Counted from the first letter of the stretch, positions 35,374 to 45,429 are shown. The stretch: DNA of 64,000 bases from Acheta domesticus (GCA_031308135.1 JAHLJT010003656.1:57022156-57086155), one strand, 5' to 3'. Program-made: numbers and translations. Notes: generated by a model from the sequence alone, not told the origin.

Positions 35374-35424
35374 TTTCTCACCTGATGATGGAAACCATAT
35401 GTTTCCGAAACGTTGTGAAAAAAA
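35374..35424 (+). ncRNA. Hammerhead-like core, right arm of the PLE
   Basis: It reads CAC-CTGATGA-T-GGAAAC-CATAT-GTTTCC-GAAACGTT-GTG. Stem II is a perfect six-pair hairpin, CAC before the core can pair with GTG after it (helix I), and A-C-G-T after GAAA could make the minimal helix III expected of dimeric PLE hammerheads. The unpaired T after CTGATGA is non-canonical. Confidence 0.5.
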
Positions 35425-35659
35425 TTTGTATATAAAGCTGATTAAATGATTTCTGTCTTATGAATGATGGACCAACTTGTAATATATAATACGTAATATA
35501 GGCAGAAAAGAAATATTTAAATACAAAATAAGGCATCATTGAATTGAATTGATGCAAAAAAAGCGGATAAATCTTGTTAGTTTGTTTTTGGGAGTTCTGC
35601 CCGACTGAGTGATTGCTGATTCCAGGAGCATCAACTATTGAGGCCGTTAGTTCTGTAAC

Positions 35660-36155
35660 TATAGTGCTTGTTGTGGCCTGGGGGCGGGCTGCTCCTCCTC
35701 CGCTGCAATACGAGGCCCGGCACCGACGTTCACGTCGTTTTGCGGTGTTTCCCCCTCCAGGTGTCTCCCGCCAAAGAAGCACCGTCACATCCAGGGAAAG
35801 TTCGAAGCTCCCTGCTGGTCTCCCAGCATGTGTGGTTGTCTTGTGCATATTAGTGTATGTGTATTCATGTACAAGGGGAGAGAAGGCGACAAAGATGCGC
35901 GGAGAAGCACCGCGCACGGTCCGTGGCCCGTTGGTTAGCGTTCTGCTCCGGCATCCGTTTGTTACTTATCGTAGATACCACAGAAATTTACATTTAGAGC
36001 GGTCGACCGCAAGAATTCTCCTGACAGTAATTGAATTCGACCCAATTAAGAGCAATTGTCAAAAATCCGGAGTTCAATTCGGAGCAAATTCGGAGCTCTA
36101 ATGCTAGGATCTGTGGGCCAAAATTCTGCAGAAGCAACTATGTTACCACTGAGTC
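35660..36155 (-). mobile_element. SINE family B copy, diverged
   Basis: The body phrases GGTGTCTCCCGCCAAAG, CTGGTCTCCCAGCATGTGTG and CCGTGGCCCGTTGGTTAG are in reverse orientation. The tRNA-like head at the right end is degraded. Confidence 0.65.
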
Positions 36156-36261
36156 GCCGGAGTCGGTCCCTCTGCCTTTGAGAAGCTGCTGAGACTTTGA
36201 GAGGGCCTGCATGCCGCGTACACTTAGAATATTCCGCCTCAAGCGAGTTCAGCCCACAGGT

Positions 36262-36600
36262 CGACTGAGTTTAGCTCAGGGCTAGTATTGCCTCTGACCG
36301 ACTCTGACCGGGAGGTTCTAAGGCTCGAGTCCCATCGGCGGTGGAGTTTTGGCACTAGCTAAATAGCTAGATGAAATTCAGCCGCTGCGAGGAGGGGACT
36401 TCTAACGGCCAGCTACTCAGAACGGTAGTTTTACGAGATTTTTCTGATCAATACCAATGGAATGCCGGAGCAGTAACCTAACTAACAAGCCACAGAGCGT
36501 GTGCGGTCTTTCCTTACTTGTGCTTGTCCCTCTTCTCTTTTTACACACACACATACATACATACTTAGACGAATCACACATGCCGGGAATCGGTAGGGAA
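36262..36600 (+). mobile_element. SINE family B copy
   Basis: Head TTTAGCTCAGGGCTAG and GGCTCGAGTCCC, then GGAATGCCGGAGCAGTAACC and a (CA)n stretch, as in the 12311 copy. It is tail-to-head with the reverse copy at 35660. Confidence 0.75.
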
Positions 36601-36654
36601 CGGAGATCTTGACCAAGCTATACTTCGTTGTTTTTTTTCTTGGCGCACGGGGGG

Positions 36655-36815
36655 GGTGTCAATAAAATGGAATATCTCACGGTATTTCGCGTCGTTCTCG
36701 GTTGTGCCGCTAGGAGTCACATGATTGCGACTGTATCGAGCAGTGCTGGCGATCAAGCGACTCCTAGCGGCAACCGAGAACGACGCGAAATACCGTGAGA
36801 TATTCCATTTTGATG
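36655..36815. mobile_element. Fold-back MITE, copy 3 (shortened)
   Basis: The core palindrome ATGGAATATCTCACGGTATT and its complement are present, with the centre at GATCAAGCG. The outer TTTGCCCCTCAA ends are missing and the arm ends carry different short sequences. Confidence 0.75.
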
Positions 36816-37682
36816 ACACCTCCCTGTGTTCCAAGAAAGAAAAACAGAAGTATATGAGTGTAGGCCGACGTGTAGGGCGACGCCGGATCTCACCATCCAG
36901 TACATACACTACCCTAACGGAACTACTTTACGATAACACCTATGCATAAATCAATCGAACGCATTGCATTAAGTTTTTATGAGCTAGCTCATTTGTCTCT
37001 TGCTCTACGCTCCTGCGCCGCTAGACCGAATTTTCCGTGTTAGAAAACTTTTGCACTTTTGTGCTATCCTTTTTCTAATATCGAAAAATTCTATTTTAAA
37101 ACTAACACAAAATTATGTAGTAAATGACACTTTCAGCACAAATGCAAAGTAGAACGTTGGAAAGCTGTAGGCCAAGATCACACCTATTGTTCTCTACACC
37201 TTTAATATAGAATATAAAATGTTACATATGAAAAACAATACAAAGCACCTTTTGTGCAATGCTGTGACAAACTAATTTTATGTTACTATTGTATGTATTT
37301 ATTATTTTTATAAAGACGGAGATCATTTTTCTTCAAAATATTAGACAACGGTTTTTTCAATCTTGTTATTAATTTAAGGCGCTCATGATTCAAAAAACAA
37401 CATGAATGTGAAATTTAATTGAATGGGTTCATTGTTATCGTCGTGTGTCGTGCCTGAGCGGATATTGGCAGAACTTCGTTTTCCATCTAGACGCTTCAAA
37501 ATTAGCTCTGATTGCTACGCGATCGAAAAGATCTTAGGAATTAAAATAATGAAACTAGTGTTTTAAGGGATTACGTAAGATGGTCGTTGGAGCAATTCAT
37601 TCTTTTGAAAGGGGTTGATGGGAGATAAAGTTTGGAAATCCCTGCTGTAGAATGACGGTAGATTAGTACACACGGAACGCAC

Positions 37683-37781
37683 CTCTTCCCAGGAAGAGTT
37701 GGCGAGCTCCACGTCGCAGATGTAGCGGTCGTTGCCCAGGCCTTTCATCGCCAGCGCCATTCGGTTGGCGCCCAGCGACGC
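37683..37781 (-). CDS. Ldh_2-like gene, exon D
   Basis: The acceptor GCGCAG|GCG and donor GAG|GTGCGT bound 33 codons in phase 0: ASLGANRMALAMKGLGNDRY then I-C-D-V-E-L-A-N-S-S-W-E-E. It matches the family block x-LGTNPxxxAxP...(V)lDmAtS, with L-G-T-N-P changed to L-G-A-N-R and D-M-A-T-S to D-V-E-L-A-N-S. The GTNP loop contributes to the cofactor/substrate site in the family, so the changes may affect catalysis. Confidence 0.84.
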
Positions 37782-37978
37782 CTGCGCATGCGACAGTTGC
37801 TTGCGTCCATCCACGAGCGAACGCCATGCTCCCCCTAAGCATTGTTTTACTATGGATTGATGGACGTATGATCGTACGCAAATGTCACATGTTTATAAAA
37901 TGTAAAGGTTGGACTCATAGCAACTGGAAAGTCTTGAAAGAGAAATGTTAAATATCTCATTTTGATTTAAATTATGTA

Positions 37979-38250
37979 GTCAAAGAACAGTAAAAAAACT
38001 ATACATGACTTATGGGGGAGAAGTACCACCTGCGCCCGTTTTCTTGAGCTCCAAAATCCCTTCCCAACATTATGGCAACTGCGAGTGAGGAGGCGAAGGA
38101 GACACCGATAGCGGTGTAGGTGTAACGTTTTGATTTTATTTTATTTATTTAATCAAAGAACATTAAAAAAACTATATGTGACATAAGGGGGAAAAGTATC
38201 ATCTGCGCACGTTTTCTTGAACACCAGAATCCCTTCCTTACATCCCTTCG
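37979..38250. repeat. Local tandem duplication
   Basis: CAAAGAACAGTAAAAAAACT and GTTTTCTTGA-C-CCA-AATCCCTTCC recur at 37981-38070 and 38153-38240 with about 80 intervening bases. Confidence 0.7.
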
Positions 38251-38884
38251 TAAGCCTAATTCCTCCCTAACATAGAGGAAGCTTGGATTTGGTAATAAAT
38301 AAAATGTAGTATTTGTTAATCAGATTTCTCTGCAGTAATTGAAAAGATAATATCTGTATAAAAAAGATTAGTGATATTTATTTTATAAATATATTATAAA
38401 ACAACAGTAAGTGTCGGGTTGGGACAGAGGTGCCCCCAGATTTTTCTCTGGTGACTACAGGTACAATGTCCAGCCGACATAAAGTGTTCTTATAAAGAAT
38501 TTTTCCTTTATGCTGATTATCAAATGTATATTTTTAGACACACACTAGTGAAAGCTGTTGTTTGAGGATATACATGGCGTGCTAAAAGTTCGATTTTTAG
38601 CATTAGTTCTAAATAAGACGGTGCTCAGGTGTTCAGATAAATCTGTGAATGAAACAAAGAAAACAAAATCATTTCTTCTGCCCGTGTCAGATACTACTCA
38701 CCTTAATGTATCATTAAGTGATTTGTATACTTGAAGTAAAGTAAAATGAAAGTAAGGTTGTCTACTTTTGAAACCTTTCGTACTCGCAGTATAAAATGTG
38801 ACATTTACCACTCATATCAACAGTAACTAATAACTTGTTGACTTACAGTTCATATTTATAATGTTAACAATATTGAATGACTTT

Positions 38885-39088
38885 TGTTATTGATGATGTC
38901 TTGAAATGAAATTCAAAACTGCTTCTTGTTGATCTTTTTATTGTTAGATGTTCTTTTTACATTGAATTGTACTTGACGACAGATACAGTCCGAACTCAGA
39001 ACAAACGATACTCGCCAAAGATGGCGCTGTTGGATAAGTTTCCAATATTACCAACATAAAGAACAAAAATGCTCTATGATTACTAACA
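38885..39088 (-). repeat. BEL/Pao 3' LTR
   Basis: 204 bases, TGTTATT at one edge and ACTAACA at the other, identical by eye to 44534-44737. It is flanked outside by the 5-base duplication ACTTT (38880-38884). Just inside (39089-39104) lies an AGGAGGGCCAGAA purine tract on the minus strand, a plausible polypurine tract. Confidence 0.95.
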
Positions 39089-39188
39089 TATTCTGGCCCT
39101 CCTTGAAAGGTGCGCTTTCAAAACCAAAAAAATTACCTTTAATAGAATGATTTAATACAATGATTTAATATTCGTCGTGAATAAAATC

Positions 39189-42100
39189 TTAATTGTCAAT
39201 TGGCAGTAGACACAGCTTTTTGACGCTCCTTGTGAAGATACCTTCAGGGGTTTTTACTGTGACTACTCGAATTTCACCGTCTTGTCCGGGATGTAGTTTG
39301 ATTACTCGTCCTCGTGACCACCTCAAAGGCGGTAGTCCTTCTTCAATAAGAAAAACCAAATTGCCTAACTCGACGCGTTGATCTGTCTTATTCCATTTCG
39401 TTCTTCGCTGCAGCTCCTGCAGATACTCTCGCTGCCATCGCTGCCACAGGATCTGACGAACCTTTTTCAGGTGCTGCCACCTTGACAAATGATTGTCGGG
39501 TTCTTGGCTATGACTTGACTGCATGGGTTGAACTAGTGAGTCTCCAATTAGGAAATGGGCGGGAGTGAGGACACTCAAATCATTAGGATCGCTAGTGAGT
39601 GGGGTCAGGGGTCGCGAATTCAGGATTGCCTCAATGTCGCAAAGCAAAGTAGATAGTTCTTCGAAGGTGAATATGCGTCCCTGAGACACTGTGTACAAAT
39701 GTCGCTTCATTATTTTTACCGCCGCCTCCCACAATCCTCCAAAATGTGGCGATCGAGGAGGAATGAATTGCCAGGATATATGTTGTTCTGCTAAGAGTGA
39801 AGCGATGTCTGATGACTCCCTTGTGAGGAATGAATTCAGCTCCTTTAACGCATTCGCAGCGCCAACGAAATTCTTTCCATTGTCAGAAAACATCTGCGAG
39901 CAGATTCCTCTACGTGCGGTAAATCGCTGTAAGGCTGCCAAAAAGGCTTCAGTGGTTAGGTCCGAGACAAGCTCTAGGTGCACAGCCTTTGTGCTAAAGC
40001 AAGTGAAAACTGCTACGTAACATTTGAAAATCTGAAACCTGCCTCTCCGCTTACTCTCTCGAAGTTGAAACGCGCCGGCGTAATCCACCCCTGTTACAGT
40101 AAAAGGTCTGGTGACCTTCGTGACCCTTTCTTTTGGTAAATCGCCCATACGAACTTCCGGAATGGAAGGGTTGAAACAAAAACAGTTCAAACATCTTCGA
40201 ACAATTTTCTGAGCTTCTCTTCGACCAGCAATCGGCCAATACTTCTGACGAATGGCATGCAAAAGTTGCTCCGGTGGACAATGGTGCAGTCGAACGTGCT
40301 CTCTTCTCATAATTGATGTTGTGATATGATGGTTGGCTGGCAAAATGATAGGATATTTCTGCTCTTCCGTGAGTGATGAATATTTCAATCTTCCGCCAAC
40401 TCGTATCAATCCGTCTTCATCGACGAAGGCATCGAGTGATTTTAGTGGACTGCCCTTAGGTTGCTTTTCTTTCTTTATCAATTTCTTTCGAAATGAGGAT
40501 AATGCTTCCATCTGAGTCCATCGGATGATGCTAGTTTCTGCTTGACGCAGTTCTTCGGGCTTTAAGTAGCCAGTCATTGTTTCTTTCGGTGCCATCTTTC
40601 CAGTCTTCACATGTATTCTGGATTGGATATTTCCAAGATACCTATGCCAGTAAGCAATCAACCGACGTAATTTTGAGAAGGAGGAATATTTATGCAAAAT
40701 TCGGGAAGTATTCGTTATGGTTAGGGTCGTCTTTAAATTCTTCAGCTCTGGCAAATCCGTTTCTGGTTCCATTGAAGAACTTGGACGTGGTGTTGCTGTA
40801 GCTAGCCACTCAGGTCCGGACCACCAAAGCTCCTTGTGTTCAATCTCTTCTGGCGAAATTCCACGAGATATAAGGTCTGCTGGGTTGTCTTTCGAAGGGA
40901 CGTGGTCCCATGTGGCATGCTCAGTTGCATCCTGAATTTTGGTAACTCTATTCGCAACGTATGACTTCAGTAGTCGGGGTTCAGTCTTGATCCAACCCAA
41001 CACTATTGTGCTATCACTCCAAAGGAAGGTACCTTTTATTCGATGTGAGATAGCGTCCATTACCTCTCTCAGAAGTTTTGCGAGAAGAAGTGCTCCTTCT
41101 AATTCTAATCGAGGTAAAGATATAGTTCTGTTGGGAGCGACTGCCGATTTTGAACTAATCAATCTGGAGGTAACAACTCCATCATGATTTTTGCTAACTG
41201 CGTAAATGCAAGCTCCAAATGCTTTCTCAGAAGCATCGCAGAATCCGTGGACATCGAACCTGAATTCTTGGTTATGTGGATTCACATTTCGAGTAATTGT
41301 CAGCTTGTTTAACAGTGCCAATGAAGCGTAATACTCGTCCCAAATGTCGAGCTGCTCCTGGTTGAGTGGTTCGTCCCAGTCGAATCCATCTACCCATAAT
41401 CGGTGCATTATAATCTTCCCTGTGATGAGAACTGGACTTATAATACCAAGCGGGTCGAACACTTGAGAAATCTTGGATAAAACATCTCGTTTAGTGATTG
41501 CTGGTTTCTGTGATAAGGTGACTTGAACTTGCAAAGTGTCTCGCTGAGAATCCCAGGCAAGTCCCAATGTCTTACAGGCTTCTGCTTTGTCCACTATCAT
41601 CAAGTCGTGGGTGTTTTGTTGAATTTTTAAGTTTTGTAGAATCCGTTTGTCATTGGACCTCCATTTCCGTAGTACCATGTTTCCTCTCGCGAGTAACTGT
41701 AACAGCTCTTCTTGCATCTGCATCACAATGTCTATGGTCTTGCCACCCGTGATACAATCATCCATGTAAAAGTCCTGACGTATCGCCTTTGCTGTTAAAG
41801 GATACTGCTGATCGTATACAGTTGCAAGTTCTCGCAGACATCTCATCGCATGAAACGGAGCAGAAACCGTGCCATAAGTAACCGTATTTAATTGATATAT
41901 TTTTATGGGCATATGAGCGTCTCTTCTCCACAAAATCTGTTGCAGTGATCTGTCTTCAGGATGTACTGTAATCTGCCTGAACATCTTCTCGATATCTGCT
42001 GTGATAACATATTGGTGAGTACGAAATCGAATCATGATATTGACTAACTTCGCTTGCAAATTTGGACCAGTCATTAATTTATTGTTCAATGATTTTCCGT

Positions 42101-44399
42101 TTGTGGTTGCCGCAGACGCATCAAACACTACTCTCAGCTTCGTGCTGCTGCTGTCCGGACGTAAAACTGCGTGATGAGGTATGAAATAAGCCTCTCCTGT
42201 TTCCAGTGGTGTGTCTTCGATAAGCGACATGTGACCGAGCTGCTCATATGTATCCATAAACTCGCAATATGCTTGTTTCAGAGTTGGCTGTCTGATAAAT
42301 CTTCGCTCGAGTCCTTCAAGTCTCCTCTTGGCTTGTTCTTTGGATTCACCCAGAACAACCTCAGGTCGTGTTGGCAACCTGACAATGAATCTACCTGTTG
42401 AATCTCTGGTTGTGGTATCTGCAAACAGTTTCTCACAAAGTTGTTCTTCTTTTGTCTGATATTTTATTTCTGGTATAGCCTCTTGTTTCCAGAACCTTTC
42501 TAGTTGCTGTGACAATTGATAATTGGTGACTGTTAGACACGTGGCTTTTCCATTTCCTTTACTCTGTACTTCACCTCCAAGAATCCACCCCAATTGCGTG
42601 TCTTGTAGAGCTGGCTGACCATTGATGTGATTCTTAGGTTCGCCAACAACGATTTTCCAGTAAATCCCTGCTCCAAGCAGTAAGTCAATATCTCCTGGCT
42701 CATTGAAAGATGGGTCTGCAAGATTGATATGACTTGGCACAAGTACTTCGCCCACGTTGACCTTTGATTGAGGTAATTGCTCCGTTATCGATGGTACCAC
42801 AAGACATTCCAATTCTATCTCGAACTGGTTCTGCATTGAGGAAATGCGTATTTGGTCGACTCCTTTCGCTTCCCCTTGGACACAATTAACTCCGCTGAAC
42901 TGTAGCTTCTGATTTGTGTGTTTTAATTTAAGCCTTTTGCTTAAATTTGTGGTTATTAAATTTAACTGTGCTCCTGGGTCCAATAACGCTCGACATTTGA
43001 CTTTCTTCCCTTGATTGTCTTCTACGTAGACGAGTGCGGTCGAAAGTAAAATTTGAGATTTTGTCTTTCTGGCCAAAGCTACATTTAGTCGTTGGGATGC
43101 TGGAGTGCTCCCAGAGTTTTGTACTTTGAGAGTTGTCTCCGAAACTGCTGGTTTCTCCGCGTTGCTCAAAGTATAACCATCTTTGTGAAGTAAAGTGTTG
43201 TGTGGCATGTCGCACTTCCTACATTTTGATGATCGACAATCCTTTGAAAAATGCCCATACTTCAAACAGTTTACACAACATTTCTTTTCCATAAGTAGTT
43301 TTCTTCTGTTATCTGGCGATAGTTTCAATAACGCCTCGCAGTTGAAAGGAAGATGATTTCCATTTCCACACAAAATGCAGTTGGACGATGTATTCATCAT
43401 GACTAGCCTTTTATTTTGCGCTCTATCCTTTTGATAGGATATCTTCAAATTTGTAGATTTGGGTCTGTTTTGTTGTAGTAACATCAATGACTGACATCGC
43501 TCTGCCAGAAACTTTGTGAAATCAGTTAACGTTGGCATATTTTCTGGTGTACGATTCTTATTTCTCTCTTGCCAATCGCGTTGCTCCGCATAGTCGAGCT
43601 TCTTCTTAGCTAAATGTATTATTAATGAGTCCCAGTAATCTACGGGCTGATTCAGAGATTTCAAGGCTGATATGTTTGTTTGAATGTGCCAGTTCAATTT
43701 TCTCATCGAATCGGCCTTGTTGTCTTTGCTAATGTCGGGAAACTTCAAGAGTTCTTCCATGTGTGTCTCAATTATCATTATCTGGTTGTCATATGTGGCT
43801 TTTAGAAGATTCCACGCATTTATGTAATTTTCATTGCTGATTGTGAATCCTTCGATTACACTTAGTGCTTCTCCTTTCAATACTCCGACGAGGTACTGAT
43901 GTTTTTGTACGTTGGGTATACTTTCATCGTTGTGAATTGTGGTTTCAAAACTGTTTTTGAAGAACAACCATTTTCCATAATCACCGCTGAATTCTGGAAG
44001 TTTTATTTCTGGTAGCTTCGGAGCATTCCTATTGGTTGAATTAACTTGAGGATTATTTTGATTTGGAAGATTGGCTTGATTGTCAGTAGCAGATTTTGGC
44101 TCCGTTGCCAAATCGATGATGGTGTAAAGCTTCGTAGTTACTTCGAAGTACTGCCTTTCAAATAAAGCACGTTCACCCTCGCATTCCAATTCAAATGCCG
44201 GTATTGCACTTTCATTTTCGGGTGTATATTCCTCGATCTCCTGCTGAATATCTTCGAAATTCTTCCATGATTCTCCAATCTTCTGTAACTTCACTTTTGC
44301 TTCGGTCGCTGTAGTGGCTTCGGTGATAGAATTGGCTGTTCTGGTCAAGAAACTCTTTACTCGTGCACGACTTTGCTTCAATTTAGCTAATTGCGACAT
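39189..44399 (-). CDS. BEL/Pao Gag-Pol polyprotein
   Basis: 1736 residues starting at the ATG at 44399, about 110 bases after the primer site. Order: Gag-like DUF1759 region (about 125-275), two or three zinc knuckles (CILCGNGNHLPFNC near 340; CCNCLKYGHFSKDC near 375), retroviral-type aspartic protease with ALLDPGAQLNLIT near 472, Pao-type reverse transcriptase with Y-M-D-D near 879, RNase H region with F-C-D-A-S near 1080, H2C2 integrase zinc finger (HHCPPEQLLHAIRQKYW...C-L-N-C), integrase core D (GVDYAGAF, about 1439), D (FSDNGKNF, about 1507) and E (GGLWEAAVK, about 1556), then a DUF5641 tail. The protease D-P-G in place of D-S/T-G is unusual. There is no env frame. Confidence 0.96.
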   Translation of the reverse strand: MSQLAKLKQSRARVKSFLTRTANSITEATTATEAKVKLQKIGESWKNFEDIQQEIEEYTPENESAIPAFELECEGERALFERQYFEVTTKLYTIIDLATEPKSATDNQANLPNQNNPQVNSTNRNAPKLPEIKLPEFSGDYGKWLFFKNSFETTIHNDESIPNVQKHQYLVGVLKGEALSVIEGFTISNENYINAWNLLKATYDNQIMIIETHMEELLKFPDISKDNKADSMRKLNWHIQTNISALKSLNQPVDYWDSLIIHLAKKKLDYAEQRDWQERNKNRTPENMPTLTDFTKFLAERCQSLMLLQQNRPKSTNLKISYQKDRAQNKRLVMMNTSSNCILCGNGNHLPFNCEALLKLSPDNRRKLLMEKKCCVNCLKYGHFSKDCRSSKCRKCDMPHNTLLHKDGYTLSNAEKPAVSETTLKVQNSGSTPASQRLNVALARKTKSQILLSTALVYVEDNQGKKVKCRALLDPGAQLNLITTNLSKRLKLKHTNQKLQFSGVNCVQGEAKGVDQIRISSMQNQFEIELECLVVPSITEQLPQSKVNVGEVLVPSHINLADPSFNEPGDIDLLLGAGIYWKIVVGEPKNHINGQPALQDTQLGWILGGEVQSKGNGKATCLTVTNYQLSQQLERFWKQEAIPEIKYQTKEEQLCEKLFADTTTRDSTGRFIVRLPTRPEVVLGESKEQAKRRLEGLERRFIRQPTLKQAYCEFMDTYEQLGHMSLIEDTPLETGEAYFIPHHAVLRPDSSSTKLRVVFDASAATTNGKSLNNKLMTGPNLQAKLVNIMIRFRTHQYVITADIEKMFRQITVHPEDRSLQQILWRRDAHMPIKIYQLNTVTYGTVSAPFHAMRCLRELATVYDQQYPLTAKAIRQDFYMDDCITGGKTIDIVMQMQEELLQLLARGNMVLRKWRSNDKRILQNLKIQQNTHDLMIVDKAEACKTLGLAWDSQRDTLQVQVTLSQKPAITKRDVLSKISQVFDPLGIISPVLITGKIIMHRLWVDGFDWDEPLNQEQLDIWDEYYASLALLNKLTITRNVNPHNQEFRFDVHGFCDASEKAFGACIYAVSKNHDGVVTSRLISSKSAVAPNRTISLPRLELEGALLLAKLLREVMDAISHRIKGTFLWSDSTIVLGWIKTEPRLLKSYVANRVTKIQDATEHATWDHVPSKDNPADLISRGISPEEIEHKELWWSGPEWLATATPRPSSSMEPETDLPELKNLKTTLTITNTSRILHKYSSFSKLRRLIAYWHRYLGNIQSRIHVKTGKMAPKETMTGYLKPEELRQAETSIIRWTQMEALSSFRKKLIKKEKQPKGSPLKSLDAFVDEDGLIRVGGRLKYSSLTEEQKYPIILPANHHITTSIMRREHVRLHHCPPEQLLHAIRQKYWPIAGRREAQKIVRRCLNCFCFNPSIPEVRMGDLPKERVTKVTRPFTVTGVDYAGAFQLRESKRRGRFQIFKCYVAVFTCFSTKAVHLELVSDLTTEAFLAALQRFTARRGICSQMFSDNGKNFVGAANALKELNSFLTRESSDIASLLAEQHISWQFIPPRSPHFGGLWEAAVKIMKRHLYTVSQGRIFTFEELSTLLCDIEAILNSRPLTPLTSDPNDLSVLTPAHFLIGDSLVQPMQSSHSQEPDNHLSRWQHLKKVRQILWQRWQREYLQELQRRTKWNKTDQRVELGNLVFLIEEGLPPLRWSRGRVIKLHPGQDGEIRVVTVKTPEGIFTRSVKKLCLLPIDN

Positions 44400-44511
44400 C
44401 CTGAACTTCTGTCAATGTTCTCTGCCACGTCGCTGTCCGATGTCTGCGTTTTTGATCGCGACTTGATGTTTTGACCTTTATGAAATGTTCAATACTACTC
44501 AGGCGTCGAGA

Positions 44512-44529
44512 GCCCCACGTTGGGCGCCA
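44512..44529 (-). promoter_or_regulatory. Primer binding site, tRNA-Lys type
   Basis: On the minus strand, TGGCGCCCAACGTGGGGC begins four bases inside the 5' LTR. It is the 18-base sequence known as the tRNA-Lys(1,2) primer site. Confidence 0.85.
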
Positions 44530-44533
44530 AAAT

Positions 44534-44737
44534 TGTTATTGATGATGTCTTGAAATGAAATTCAAAACTGCTTCTTGTTGATCTTTTTATTGTTAGATGT
44601 TCTTTTTACATTGAATTGTACTTGACGACAGATACAGTCCGAACTCAGAACAAACGATACTCGCCAAAGATGGCGCTGTTGGATAAGTTTCCAATATTAC
44701 CAACATAAAGAACAAAAATGCTCTATGATTACTAACA
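44534..44737 (-). repeat. BEL/Pao 5' LTR
   Basis: Partner of 38885-39088, with the same ends and no difference seen over 204 bases. The transcription signals would lie here, but at 204 bases I cannot assign a TATA box with confidence. Confidence 0.95.
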
Positions 44738-44744
44738 ACTTTCG

Positions 44745-45370
44745 TTAGTATAGAATACTGTGAAAATTCCCATTCTCATCAACATAATACATTTAAATTT
44801 TTGAGTTAATGCAATACTATGTTTACTATGTTTTACCAAGTTTTAGCTTCCTGTGAAGTGTGGTGATTCCTACCACACTTGTACAAATCGTTTAATGTGA
44901 GCAATTGATTTTTGAGCTTCATACTCGACTACTGGTCTATTTTGTATATTGTATATTATTTGTTTTATTGTAAGTGATTTTATTATCTTCCGTAGCAAAT
45001 ATGCCTGATGAAAGGAACAAATGAATTCTCGAAAAGTCGTTGTTTTTGTGTGACTTGTAGAGTGGTCTCCAATAAATTGTATATATCATGTTCAACAAAA
45101 CATGACGAGTTTGGTGAATTAATCATTTGCCCATTGTAAATTTTAAAATTTTCTTTCTCATTTGTAGCTAAGTTTCATTGAGAGGACGAGCAAACAATCA
45201 CAATTTTGGAATTTTGCACCCATGCCAGAAACAGTTGGATATAGAAGAGCTAAACTTTCAAAAATGTAATTGAAAGCGGTGAGGGTGTTTTATTCATGCC
45301 CGTGGGTATTTTATTTTCGAAACTTAATCAGATTTGACGAAAAAGTTTTGGAAGGATTTGTACTTCTTAC
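44745..45370. other. Intronic, no recognised gene
   Basis: A degenerate hammerhead-like string lies at 45005-45040 (CTGATGA ... TTCTCGAAAAGTCG), followed by a possible PLE tail-like stretch. Nothing else was recognised. Confidence 0.35.
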
Positions 45371-45424
45371 CTTCTTGCCGCGACAAGCAGCAACTGTGGG
45401 AGGAGCGTCCATGAACGCCAAAAC
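45371..45424 (-). CDS. Ldh_2-like gene, exon C (54-base microexon)
   Basis: The acceptor GTTCCAG|GTT and donor AAG|GTAAGA, both consensus, bound 18 codons in phase 0: VLAFMDAPPTVAACRGKK. Joined to B and D it reads E-N-G-Y-A-V-L-A-F-M-D-A-P-P and G-K-K-A-S-L-G, matching Ldh_2 'GliGi.ftNaPP.vaP.gGk...LGTNP'. Confidence 0.82.
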
Positions 45425-45429
45425 CTGGA

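Larger units (their letters stand above)
34389..35524 (+). mobile_element. Penelope-like element insertion with long inverted ends and 15-bp target duplication
   Basis: AAAATAAGGCATCAT occurs at 34374-34388 and again at 35525-35539, directly flanking the element. Inside, about 310 bases at 34389-34715 are repeated in inverted orientation at 35165-35490, and between them lies the C-terminal PLE coding remnant. Inverted pseudo-LTR arrangements and 5' truncation are known for Penelope-like elements. Each inverted arm carries a hammerhead-like core. Confidence 0.85.
38885..44737 (-). mobile_element. Intact BEL/Pao LTR retrotransposon, 5853 bp
   Basis: Identical 204-base LTRs, a 5-base target duplication (ACTTT at 38880-38884 and 44738-44742), a tRNA-Lys-type primer binding site and one uninterrupted 1736-codon gag-pol frame mark a recent, complete insertion. 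It lies in the intron between exons D and C of the Ldh_2-like gene, in the same transcriptional direction. Confidence 0.95.

Noticed and set aside
39193..43215. Plus-strand and alternative minus frames within the BEL element
   Set aside because: Antisense and off-frame shadows of the 1736-codon Gag-Pol frame.
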